From Fidelibacterota bacterium (GTDB taxonomy: Bacteria; Fidelibacterota; Marinisomatia; Marinisomatales; J089), in NCBI GenBank assembly GCA_003695105.1, contig RFIZ01000181.1:1-10378 (forward strand): a stretch of DNA of 10,378 nt. The letters run 5' to 3'. A program made the position numbers and the translations under genes. Shown piece after piece: positions 1-6,062 of the stretch (positions are counted from its first letter, which is position 1; the number at the start of each line of letters is the position of its first letter). A model generated the notes under the pieces. The model did no database searches, was not told where the DNA came from, and saw only the letters and a list, made by a program, of their open reading frames with translations.

Positions 1-273
1 AAATTCCTGGGAAAGGAAATACAACGCCGGCTCCGGATCCCGGATCATAATATGTTCCTCCTGCCAGGTGCGTAGAAGATCAGCAGCCAGGCGGTATTTT
101 TCGGACCGGGGTGCCTGGGGGCGAATCACCTTTGAAAAATGGTAGGGCCGGGAACGTTGGATCTCCCGGGCTTCCTGGTCCGTCATCACGTCATAGGGCG
201 GAGAAATGACCCGGGAAAAATCCCGGATGATGCCGGGATGGTAGCGCCAGCCGCGGAAGGGATGGAGGTTCAC
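1..273 (-). CDS. DUF1015-family protein, N-terminal part (cut by window edge)
   Basis: The first 91 codons of a gene that continues beyond the left edge. The reading frame is open throughout. Recognisable DUF1015 (COG4198) features are the N-terminal LHPFRGWRY, the SPPYDV motif at residues 24-29 (family consensus APPYDV), RPYHFSKVIRP around 43-53, a Y-x-x-AA-x-x-L-x-x-W segment, and DPEPALYFLSQEF at the end of the visible part. The start chosen is GTG at 271-273, four bases after the stop of the preceding nucleotidyltransferase gene. It puts the conserved PFRG motif at residues 5-8, as is usual for the family. An in-frame GTG at 292-294 is an alternative that would add seven residues. No clear Shine-Dalgarno sequence precedes either, so coupling to the upstream gene is likely. 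The biochemical function of the family is not firmly established as far as I know. From memory, relatives often sit beside phosphoserine-pathway genes. Its role here is unknown and it may be only a passenger of the operon. Confidence 0.85.
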   Translation of the reverse strand, partial: MNLHPFRGWRYHPGIIRDFSRVISPPYDVMTDQEAREIQRSRPYHFSKVIRPQAPRSEKYRLAADLLRTWQEEHIMIRDPEPALYFLSQEF

Positions 274-277
274 CGCA

Positions 278-1009
278 TTATTCAGGCCATTCACGGGCCA
301 GCTGCCGGGCCTGCTCCAGATCTTCGGCAAAATCGATTTCCAGGCAGGGAAAATCACTCACGTTCACATAATGGACGGAATGATCTTTCAACAACGGATG
401 CAGAGCCGCTTCAAAATAATCGGCGTCCCCGCCGGCCTCAATCAAATGATCCAGCGACCGGAAGAATTGTTGGACGAAATCCGGAGCCAGTTTGGCCACA
501 CCGATGAATTCACCCAGTGCATTCTCCTCGATCAGTTTTTTTCCGATGGCCACAATGCGCTGGTCCCCGCCCTCGATCACTTTCACTTCTTCGGTTCCGC
601 AGGGTTTGATATCCACCGCCAGTGTGGTGGGTGTTGGAGCTTCCAAAACCCGAAACAGCAAATCGGGAGGAAACAGGACGTCGGCGTTCATCAAAACCAT
701 GGTTTCCTGGTTCTGAAAAGCCTCCTGAGCCAGCCGTACGGAATAGGCCGTGTTGGTTTCAAAAAAATGATGGTTGACGATAAACTGGAACCGGACTTCG
801 GGATAATGAGTGAGCAGGTACCGCTCCAGTCGTTCCCGGTAATAGCCGGTGATGACGACGCAATCCAGGATCCGGGCTTTCTCCAGGGCCTGTATCTGGT
901 AGTCAATGATCCGTTGGTCTCCCAGGGAAAGGAGTGTTTTGGGGGTATCGTAGGTCAGGGGATAGAGGCGCCGGGAAACACCGGCGGCCAGGATCAGTGC
1001 TTTGTTCAT
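278..1009 (-). CDS. LicC-like sugar/alcohol-phosphate nucleotidyltransferase
   Basis: A 243-residue soluble NTP-transferase of the GT-A-like nucleotidyltransferase superfamily. It should activate a phosphorylated alcohol or sugar with an NTP, releasing pyrophosphate. Visible are the N-terminal nucleotide loop LILAAGVSRRLYPLT (5-19) with TPK at 22-24 (K24), the metal-binding Asp in MNAD (D110), the segment NTAYSVRLA (86-94), which resembles the NNIYSM element of phosphocholine cytidylyltransferases, GEFIGVAK (166-173), and a second metal site EIDFAEDL (224-231, D226). The GEFIG and EIDxxEDL combination points to the LicC/phosphocholine cytidylyltransferase-like group rather than to glucose-1-phosphate thymidylyltransferases, but substrate and nucleotide cannot be read from sequence. 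The second glycine of the usual GxG loop is a serine. The start ATG overlaps the preceding stop as ATGA (1006-1009). As the last enzyme after four CDP-alcohol-type transferases, it probably supplies one of their donors, distinct from the CDP-inositol made by the enzyme at 5337-6059. Confidence 0.85.
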   Translation of the reverse strand: MNKALILAAGVSRRLYPLTYDTPKTLLSLGDQRIIDYQIQALEKARILDCVVITGYYRERLERYLLTHYPEVRFQFIVNHHFFETNTAYSVRLAQEAFQNQETMVLMNADVLFPPDLLFRVLEAPTPTTLAVDIKPCGTEEVKVIEGGDQRIVAIGKKLIEENALGEFIGVAKLAPDFVQQFFRSLDHLIEAGGDADYFEAALHPLLKDHSVHYVNVSDFPCLEIDFAEDLEQARQLAREWPE

Positions 1010-2103
1010 GATCGAGAGTTCCTATACCTTGATTCCAGAGAATCGATTAACCGTTTTGCCGCCTGGCGATCCACGCGATACAAATAACGCCGAATCGCCC
1101 GGTCCCTCCGGGATTTCAGCCGGTCCGGGTGTTGCAGTTGATCTTCCACCATGGAATACAGATCACCGATCTGGTCCACGGGCACGGAAAAATCTACGGC
1201 TTCCAGACGGTCCAAATCCAGACGACGCCGGAGAATCCAGGGCAGCCAGCGATGTTTCCACCGCAACCGCAACTTCAAAAAATGAATGATGGGACGGTTC
1301 AGCGCCAGATATTCGAAGAGAACGGAAGAAATATCCGTGACCAGCAGATCGGTTCCCGGCAGGATGGACAGGAGGGACTGTTCACCGGGCAGGAGTACCC
1401 GGACCCCGGGACTGGAGCGTAACCGCTCCGCCCATTGCCGCTGACGGCGATACTTGTTCCGGGTCCAGCTAAAGGCGTGCAAAGCCACAATCCATTGTTC
1501 CCGGGGAGGCTGGTCGGCCAGCCAGGGAAGGATGGTTTCCACGGAAGAGGGATAGAAAGTGGGGGCATACAAGACGGCGGGTTGGTCCGGGTTCAGACCC
1601 AGCCGCTCCAGAATGTCGGTGCGCTGTTCCGCAGTGAGGGGGGGTAAATCGTCCAGTTTGGTGAACCCGGTGAGGATCAATTGTTCGTCCCGGAATCCCC
1701 GGGCCCGCAACAGGTCCATCCTATGGGGGGATTCTACGGCTACTGCATCGATGCCACGGGGAAGATCCCGGTAATAGGATTGTTTCAGTCCGATGCCGTG
1801 GTAGATCATAATGACCCGGTTGTGGGGTCGTTTCAACCGGGTGAAGGTATGTTTGTTGCCGATAAAGATCCACTGCGGATCCCAGTCCCTGATCCTCCGC
1901 AGGCGTTCCGGTTCCCTCGCGGCTTTCAGGTGGACCAACTGGGCGCTTAGAGGGTCGAGGCGGAGGGGTGCCAGGTCTTCTGTCGATCGATCAACGGGCC
2001 GGGAAAGGGCTACCTCATAGCCGGGCCGTCGGAGCAACTCCCGGGCCACGGGAGCAAACTGGGGCCAATAATAGCCGTGTTCGCATTCAAACAGGACGCG
2101 CAT
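1006..2103 (-). CDS. CDP-glycerol glycerophosphotransferase-family protein, paralogue 4
   Basis: A 365-residue protein of the Glyphos_transf family (TagB/TagF-like, GT-B fold), which transfers a polyol-phosphate from a CDP-alcohol. Family landmarks in order are YHGIGLKQSY (101-110, candidate catalytic H102), GFTKLDDL (146-153), LYAPTFYPSS (178-187), a second His in VALHAFSW (206-213, H209) replacing the usual xHP, LLVTDISSVLFEYL (253-266), which matches the family's D-x-SS-x-x-x-E/D donor-site motif, and a C-terminal VDRQAAKRL element matching the DGxAxxR segment of the paralogues. No signal peptide or convincing membrane span is seen; a basic, tryptophan-rich stretch (279-294) could contact the membrane. 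The N-terminus MRVLFECEHGYYWPQFAPV resembles that of the paralogue at 3124-4236. The gene overlaps the preceding one by 17 bases and the following one by four. Family assignment is secure; donor and acceptor are unknown, and CDP-inositol is a plausible donor from context. Confidence 0.88.
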   Translation of the reverse strand: MRVLFECEHGYYWPQFAPVARELLRRPGYEVALSRPVDRSTEDLAPLRLDPLSAQLVHLKAAREPERLRRIRDWDPQWIFIGNKHTFTRLKRPHNRVIMIYHGIGLKQSYYRDLPRGIDAVAVESPHRMDLLRARGFRDEQLILTGFTKLDDLPPLTAEQRTDILERLGLNPDQPAVLYAPTFYPSSVETILPWLADQPPREQWIVALHAFSWTRNKYRRQRQWAERLRSSPGVRVLLPGEQSLLSILPGTDLLVTDISSVLFEYLALNRPIIHFLKLRLRWKHRWLPWILRRRLDLDRLEAVDFSVPVDQIGDLYSMVEDQLQHPDRLKSRRDRAIRRYLYRVDRQAAKRLIDSLESRYRNSRS

Positions 2104-3127
2104 CCCGAAACCATCGTCTTAACTGCCATTTCCGCCACCAGTTGGCTGGTTTTTTCGGCAGGGCTGTGAATGCTCCGGAGTGCTGAAGCCGGCGAATGGT
2201 GTCCAGCAGCCGGCGGGAAGAAGCTCCGTCCAGATAGGGGTGCAGCTCCTCCCGGATCTCCCGTCGGACGGACGCCAATTCTTCCGGGTCCAGCAGGCTG
2301 CGGGTGATAGCGCCTTCCAGGTCTTCCGGCAGGGAAATATCAATTCCCTTCTCCTGCCGCGCCCGGGCGCGAAAGGTAACGATGGGACGATCCAGCAACA
2401 GAAATTCATAGGCCACCGAACTGGTATCGGTCACCAGAATATCCGCCGCCTCCATGAGCGGGAGGATATCATCGGTGGAGGGAAACACACACCGGGACGA
2501 GGCCAGAGTTTGATAGGTCCGGATCCAATCCGCATTCATGAGGGGATGGAACTTGATGATCCATTGATACTCCTTTTCCTGGAGTCGCTGGATTTCCGGG
2601 AACAGGTCCGGTGCCGAGGTGAGTTTGGGACTGAATGTAGGCGCATAGAGGATCACCGGCTGGTCCGGGTCCAGTCCCAACTCCCGTTTTCGGCGGGGTC
2701 GCAAATCGGTGAGATGGAGGCGATCCAGTTTGGGCCAGCCGGTTTCCGCCACCAGGAAATAAGGATGATGTTTTCGCAGCTCCAAAAAGGTGCGGGTCAC
2801 ATGGGGCCCGGGGGTGCAATACAGATCGAAAAAGCCCGTGATCCGGTAATGGCCTTTTTTTTCCTCACCCAGACCGTGAAAGACCTGAATCTTCCTACCC
2901 GGCCACCAATAGGGGACAACATTTCCCGGGACGAGGATGAAATCGGGGTTCCAGTCCATCACAGCCGAGAGTTCCAGGCCGGGGTCTGGTGGACCTTCCT
3001 GACGGGCTCTTCCGGCCACCGTCCAACGGAATTCCGATTCCGGGTCCGTTCGCAGGACGTCCGCCACCGGTTCCAGGATGGAGAAGGAATAGGTCTGGGT
3101 GACGAACAGGAGGTAACGGGATTTCAT
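2087..3127 (-). CDS. CDP-glycerol glycerophosphotransferase-family protein, paralogue 3
   Basis: A 346-residue Glyphos_transf-family (TagB/TagF-like) phosphotransferase. Motifs are FHGLGEEKKGHY (83-94, candidate catalytic H84), GWPKLDRL (130-137), VILYAPTFSPK (158-168), IIKFHP (190-195, H194, the canonical His-Pro form), and ILVTDTSSVAYEFL (230-243), followed by YLDGASSRRLLD (298-309). The DTSS and HP motifs are closest to canonical TagF among the four copies together with the copy at 4252-5337. The N-terminus is diverged from the two neighbouring copies. It carries a C-terminal tail (about 324-346) rich in Lys, Arg and Trp, with WW and RRWF, absent from the other copies; this could be an amphipathic membrane anchor, as TagF-type enzymes act at the inner face of the membrane. 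The start ATG overlaps the preceding stop by four bases (ATGA), and its own end overlaps the next gene by 17 bases. Substrates are unknown. Confidence 0.88.
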   Translation of the reverse strand: MKSRYLLFVTQTYSFSILEPVADVLRTDPESEFRWTVAGRARQEGPPDPGLELSAVMDWNPDFILVPGNVVPYWWPGRKIQVFHGLGEEKKGHYRITGFFDLYCTPGPHVTRTFLELRKHHPYFLVAETGWPKLDRLHLTDLRPRRKRELGLDPDQPVILYAPTFSPKLTSAPDLFPEIQRLQEKEYQWIIKFHPLMNADWIRTYQTLASSRCVFPSTDDILPLMEAADILVTDTSSVAYEFLLLDRPIVTFRARARQEKGIDISLPEDLEGAITRSLLDPEELASVRREIREELHPYLDGASSRRLLDTIRRLQHSGAFTALPKKPANWWRKWQLRRWFRDARPV

Positions 3128-4236
3128 GATTCCGGGTGGAAATGGCGCTGAATGGCCTGGACGATGCGATGGGAAGCCCGACCATCCAGACGATACAGCA
3201 TGTCCTGCTGGTATTGTTTCCGCAGGTCGTCATAGCGGTCGTTGGCGGTGAAAGCCTCCTGTAAAACGGCCGGTAACTGTTGCGGTTCGGCCAGATGGAA
3301 ACAGAAATCCGTCATTTCCTGGGACATTTCCCGATCCAGGCGCCGCTGATAGATCCGCTTGCGGAACAGCTGATGAGACAGACGCAACCGGTAAAAATCA
3401 GCCACAACTACCGGTTTGTTCAAAGCCATCATTTCATAGATCGTGGAAGAAGCTTCGGTGAGCAATATGTCGGCCAGCGCATAATAGGGTACAATGTTGT
3501 ATACTTCTGGGCCGAGGAGGGTGATATGGTTGAATTTCCGGGCCAGTTTTTCCGCCAGCCGGCGCTGTCTTTTCAATGAAATCCCGCTCCATTCATCCAG
3601 GAAATAGGTCCACATATGTAATTTAAGAATGACCTGATAATCCTGAGTCAAATCTCCCAACTTCATTCCGAACTTTTCCAGGGAGCTGGGATAGAAAGTA
3701 GGGGCGTATAGAAGGAGGGGCTTTGCAGTGGATTCCCGGAGAGAGGGGTGAAACGGTTCGTCGAGGGACCCGTTGAAGAGGGGATCCAGTTTGGCGTATC
3801 CCGTAAGGATCAGTTCTCCGGGGAGTCGCCGTTGCTGAAGTTGCCGCAGCCGGAGCGGGCCTTCCACGAATCGTACGTCCAGACGGTGGTTGTGATCGCG
3901 CCAGTAGGAGGGTTTCACCCCAATTCCATGGTAGATCATTCCTACCCAGGTGCGCGGCGGCACAAACTCATTCAGGGGATAGCGGGACCAGCCGCAGAGG
4001 AATACATCCGGCTCCAACCGGCGAATGCGGTCAGCCCGTTGTTCTTCGGAATCGGCTGTAATGACTTCACCGGGAAATCGCTGAAAGACGGTAGATAAAA
4101 TCTCCTTTTCGGCGGCCGGAATTCCGCTGGCGTGGGAGAAATAGAGTTGGATATCGGATTGGGCGGACAGGAGTTTGACCACCGGTTCAAACTGGGGGAA
4201 ATGATATAAATGGTAACTGTCAAACAGAATTTTCAC
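3124..4236 (-). CDS. CDP-glycerol glycerophosphotransferase-family protein, paralogue 2
   Basis: A 370-residue Glyphos_transf-family (TagB/TagF-like) protein. Motifs are MIYHGIGVKPSYWRD (100-114, H103), LTGYAKLDPL (144-153), LLYAPTFYPSS (176-186), LKLH (204-207, H207), ILLTEASSTIYEMM (257-270) and LDGRASHR (350-357). In the donor-site motif, Glu261 stands where the other three copies have Asp (TDxSS), which may alter specificity or activity. It begins with GTG at 4234-4236, 15 bases after the stop of the preceding gene; GTG is preferred because MKILFDSYHLYHFPQFEPV aligns residue for residue with the N-terminus of the copy at 1006-2103. Only a weak GGA lies at ribosome-binding distance. This is the largest gap within the cluster from 7367 to 1. 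The reaction is expected to be transfer of a phospho-alcohol from a CDP donor to a lipid-linked or glycan acceptor at the cytoplasmic membrane. The actual substrates are not visible. Confidence 0.88.
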   Translation of the reverse strand: MKILFDSYHLYHFPQFEPVVKLLSAQSDIQLYFSHASGIPAAEKEILSTVFQRFPGEVITADSEEQRADRIRRLEPDVFLCGWSRYPLNEFVPPRTWVGMIYHGIGVKPSYWRDHNHRLDVRFVEGPLRLRQLQQRRLPGELILTGYAKLDPLFNGSLDEPFHPSLRESTAKPLLLYAPTFYPSSLEKFGMKLGDLTQDYQVILKLHMWTYFLDEWSGISLKRQRRLAEKLARKFNHITLLGPEVYNIVPYYALADILLTEASSTIYEMMALNKPVVVADFYRLRLSHQLFRKRIYQRRLDREMSQEMTDFCFHLAEPQQLPAVLQEAFTANDRYDDLRKQYQQDMLYRLDGRASHRIVQAIQRHFHPES

Positions 4237-4251
4237 TGCTATTCCAGAGTC

Positions 4252-5337
4252 CTATCCGGATTGGGGCCACCGTAAAGTTTGGCAAAATTCCACCACCCGA
4301 TCCACACTTTTTCCATCATTGAAATAGAAACAATTGGATAGCAGAGCTTCATAGTCGGCCCGGGAATGATTGGTCCAACTCGCATCCAGGACGGAGCGTA
4401 CCCGCCGGGCTGTGGCAAGATCTACATGCCGAGCAATGGAATGAATATCCATTTCCGGCGGCATGTGATGACCACCGGTATACTGGTTTTCGATCACGAT
4501 GATGGGATTCCGGGTGATGAGGTATTCATACAGAATCGAGGACGTATCGCTGATCAGGCAGTCGGAAAGGGCAAAGTCATACATGGTGTCGTTGGTGAGA
4601 ATGTTGGCCGGATTGGACCAATAGACATGCTGAAATCCCCGGCGTTCGGCCCAGAGACGATAACGGTAAATGTACTTCCGGTCGAAATAATGAGGCCGGA
4701 CGATCAGATTGTATTCGGGAGTCAATTCCCGGATCAGAGGTTTGACCAACTGATGCAGGGTACCATTCCCCCATTCCCAGGTAGGTGCATACAATACGGT
4801 CTTTCGTTCCGTATCACGAATGCCCAGGTACCGCCGGTACGCCTTCCGGTCGATGGTGCCGTTCACGTATTCATCGAACCGGGGATTTCCGATGGGAATG
4901 CATTTCTCCTCGGGTATTTCCAGTCGGCTGTCCCGCAGTTTTTCCAGGTGTTTGGGACCGGCAATAAAATGGTAGTCGTAGGTCAGCAGGTTTTTTTCAT
5001 CACCGCCATAGGGTTTGTCACCGGTACCGTGGCCCATGAAAATGGTTTTACTCTCCGGATGGGACACATGTAAACGGGAATTGCTATTGGACAGGTATAA
5101 CCCGGGATCCGGCAGGGGGCGTTTGTGATCCGGGTGAACTCGTACGGCCGGTAAGGAATCAAACCCGGGCAGGGAAAATTTTTCCCGCTGAGATTTCCGC
5201 AAATACCATTGAAAGCGCCATTTCCGGTGCCGGTAGCGCACCAGAAAAGTCCCCCCCAGCCGCTGATACACCGCTTTGGCAAAGGAATACTGGTACACCT
5301 GATTGGCGAAATAATAGATGGGCAGCCGGTCGCTCAT
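4252..5337 (-). CDS. CDP-glycerol glycerophosphotransferase-family protein, paralogue 1
   Basis: A 361-residue Glyphos_transf-family protein, the first of four in tandem and the most divergent. It shows FMGHGTGDKPYGG (100-112, candidate catalytic H103), a G-N-P-R-F-D element (150-155) where the family has G-x-P-x-x-D, VLYAPTWEWG (181-190, close to the LYAPTWR of TagF), VRPHYF (213-218, H216), and DCLISDTSSILYEYL (259-273). The APTW and HGTG forms are closer to classical TagF than those of the other three copies. The N-terminal domain has a basic stretch (about 34-52) of alternating aromatic and Arg/Lys residues that may contact the membrane. The start ATG shares one base with the stop of the inositol-phosphate cytidylyltransferase gene (TGATG at 5335-5339), so the two are translationally coupled. 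This direct coupling is the best contextual argument that this protein, or the series it heads, uses CDP-inositol. The true substrate is unproven. Confidence 0.88.
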   Translation of the reverse strand: MSDRLPIYYFANQVYQYSFAKAVYQRLGGTFLVRYRHRKWRFQWYLRKSQREKFSLPGFDSLPAVRVHPDHKRPLPDPGLYLSNSNSRLHVSHPESKTIFMGHGTGDKPYGGDEKNLLTYDYHFIAGPKHLEKLRDSRLEIPEEKCIPIGNPRFDEYVNGTIDRKAYRRYLGIRDTERKTVLYAPTWEWGNGTLHQLVKPLIRELTPEYNLIVRPHYFDRKYIYRYRLWAERRGFQHVYWSNPANILTNDTMYDFALSDCLISDTSSILYEYLITRNPIIVIENQYTGGHHMPPEMDIHSIARHVDLATARRVRSVLDASWTNHSRADYEALLSNCFYFNDGKSVDRVVEFCQTLRWPQSG

Positions 5338-6059
5338 CAGGACTGGAGTAATCGTCGATTCAGGTAGTCCAGAGCCGCGGGGATATCCAGATCGATCCAG
5401 AAACGATCACCGATATCGACGCCACCCAGGGTCCCCTCCGGGATCAGGAGATTACAGGCGTCGGACAGGCTGTCCCGGCCCCGGGCCTGAGCTGTTTCCA
5501 ACACGGAAAAGAATTCAGGTGTGCAATGGAATACACCACAGTCCACGGCCTGAAACCGGGCCAATTGTTTGGACATGGCCCGGATGATGTGAGGTGGTGT
5601 CGAATCAACCTGGACTTTCATGGCGTCGTCCATATCGAAAATTTGATCGAGGCGAAAATCCAGTGCCACCTGGGCCACCAATCCGGCGGACCCGCGGTTT
5701 TTTATTTCCCGGAGTAATTCGGCTTCGTAATAGTGATCGCTCATGCTCAATAAAAAGGACTCGCCGGTGGGGATCAACTCCCTGGCGGTAAAGACGCTGA
5801 TTCCGTTGGCGCGGCGCCAGTCGGGGTTGTACACCGTCTCCACCGGGAGGTCCCAGGAACGGGAGTGAAGGTAGGTTTTCAGGTCTTCCTGCCGATAGCC
5901 GGTGACCACCACCACTCCGGTGCACCCGACTTCCACAGCGTTTTCGATCAGATGCTGAAGCAGCGTGCGACCGCCGATTTCCATTAGGCATTTGGGTCTG
6001 GCCCCGGTGCGACTGCGAATCCGCGATCCCTCCCCGGCGGCGATGATCACCAGTTTCAA
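5337..6059 (-). CDS. CTP:inositol-1-phosphate cytidylyltransferase-like protein (stand-alone)
   Basis: A 240-residue soluble nucleotidyltransferase. The N-terminal loop is VIIAAGEGSRIRSR (4-17) with RPK at 21-23 (K23). Further elements are NPDWRRANGISVF (78-90), MSDHYYEAEL (106-115, metal Asp108), DDAMKVQVD (144-152), QAVDCGVFHCTPEFFSVL (170-187) and WIDLDIP (221-227, D223). The ANGxSxF, MSDH, A-x-KVQV and AVDxGxF series is the pattern I know from the cytidylyltransferase domain of the archaeal bifunctional IPCT/DIPPS, which makes CDP-inositol from CTP and L-myo-inositol-1-phosphate. The gene directly follows inositol-phosphate synthase (three-base gap), which supplies exactly that substrate. 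No phosphatidyltransferase membrane domain is fused to it. The start is TTG (6057-6059): it is the only codon that leaves the full nucleotide loop intact, and the preceding gene ends just before it. No clear Shine-Dalgarno is present, so reinitiation is likely. Another CDP- or dNDP-sugar activity cannot be excluded. Confidence 0.85.
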   Translation of the reverse strand: MKLVIIAAGEGSRIRSRTGARPKCLMEIGGRTLLQHLIENAVEVGCTGVVVVTGYRQEDLKTYLHSRSWDLPVETVYNPDWRRANGISVFTARELIPTGESFLLSMSDHYYEAELLREIKNRGSAGLVAQVALDFRLDQIFDMDDAMKVQVDSTPPHIIRAMSKQLARFQAVDCGVFHCTPEFFSVLETAQARGRDSLSDACNLLIPEGTLGGVDIGDRFWIDLDIPAALDYLNRRLLQS

Positions 6060-6062
6060 GGG

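Noticed and set aside
278..1009. Glucose-1-phosphate thymidylyltransferase (RmlA-like)
   Set aside because: The N-terminal loop is shared by the superfamily, but the NTAYS, GEFIGVAK and EIDxxED features fit LicC-like enzymes better, and no dTDP-rhamnose genes are nearby.
2180..3151. A 323-codon plus-strand open frame antisense to paralogue 3
   Set aside because: Long antisense frames recur opposite nearly every gene here (also 371-1087, 4366-5073, 6090-6695 and 7828-8451), a by-product of base composition and codon bias. The translations show no recognisable domain.
1552..3715. Nucleotide-level repeats around the LYAPTF coding segments (near 1552-1575, 2628-2650 and 3689-3712)
   Set aside because: These similarities follow from protein homology of the tandem transferases rather than from a mobile or structural DNA repeat.
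5337..6059. Bifunctional IPCT/DIPPS enzyme
   Set aside because: The protein ends at 240 residues with no hydrophobic membrane domain and no CDP-alcohol phosphatidyltransferase motif (DGxxARxxN...GxxxD...D type), so only the cytidylyltransferase activity is supported.
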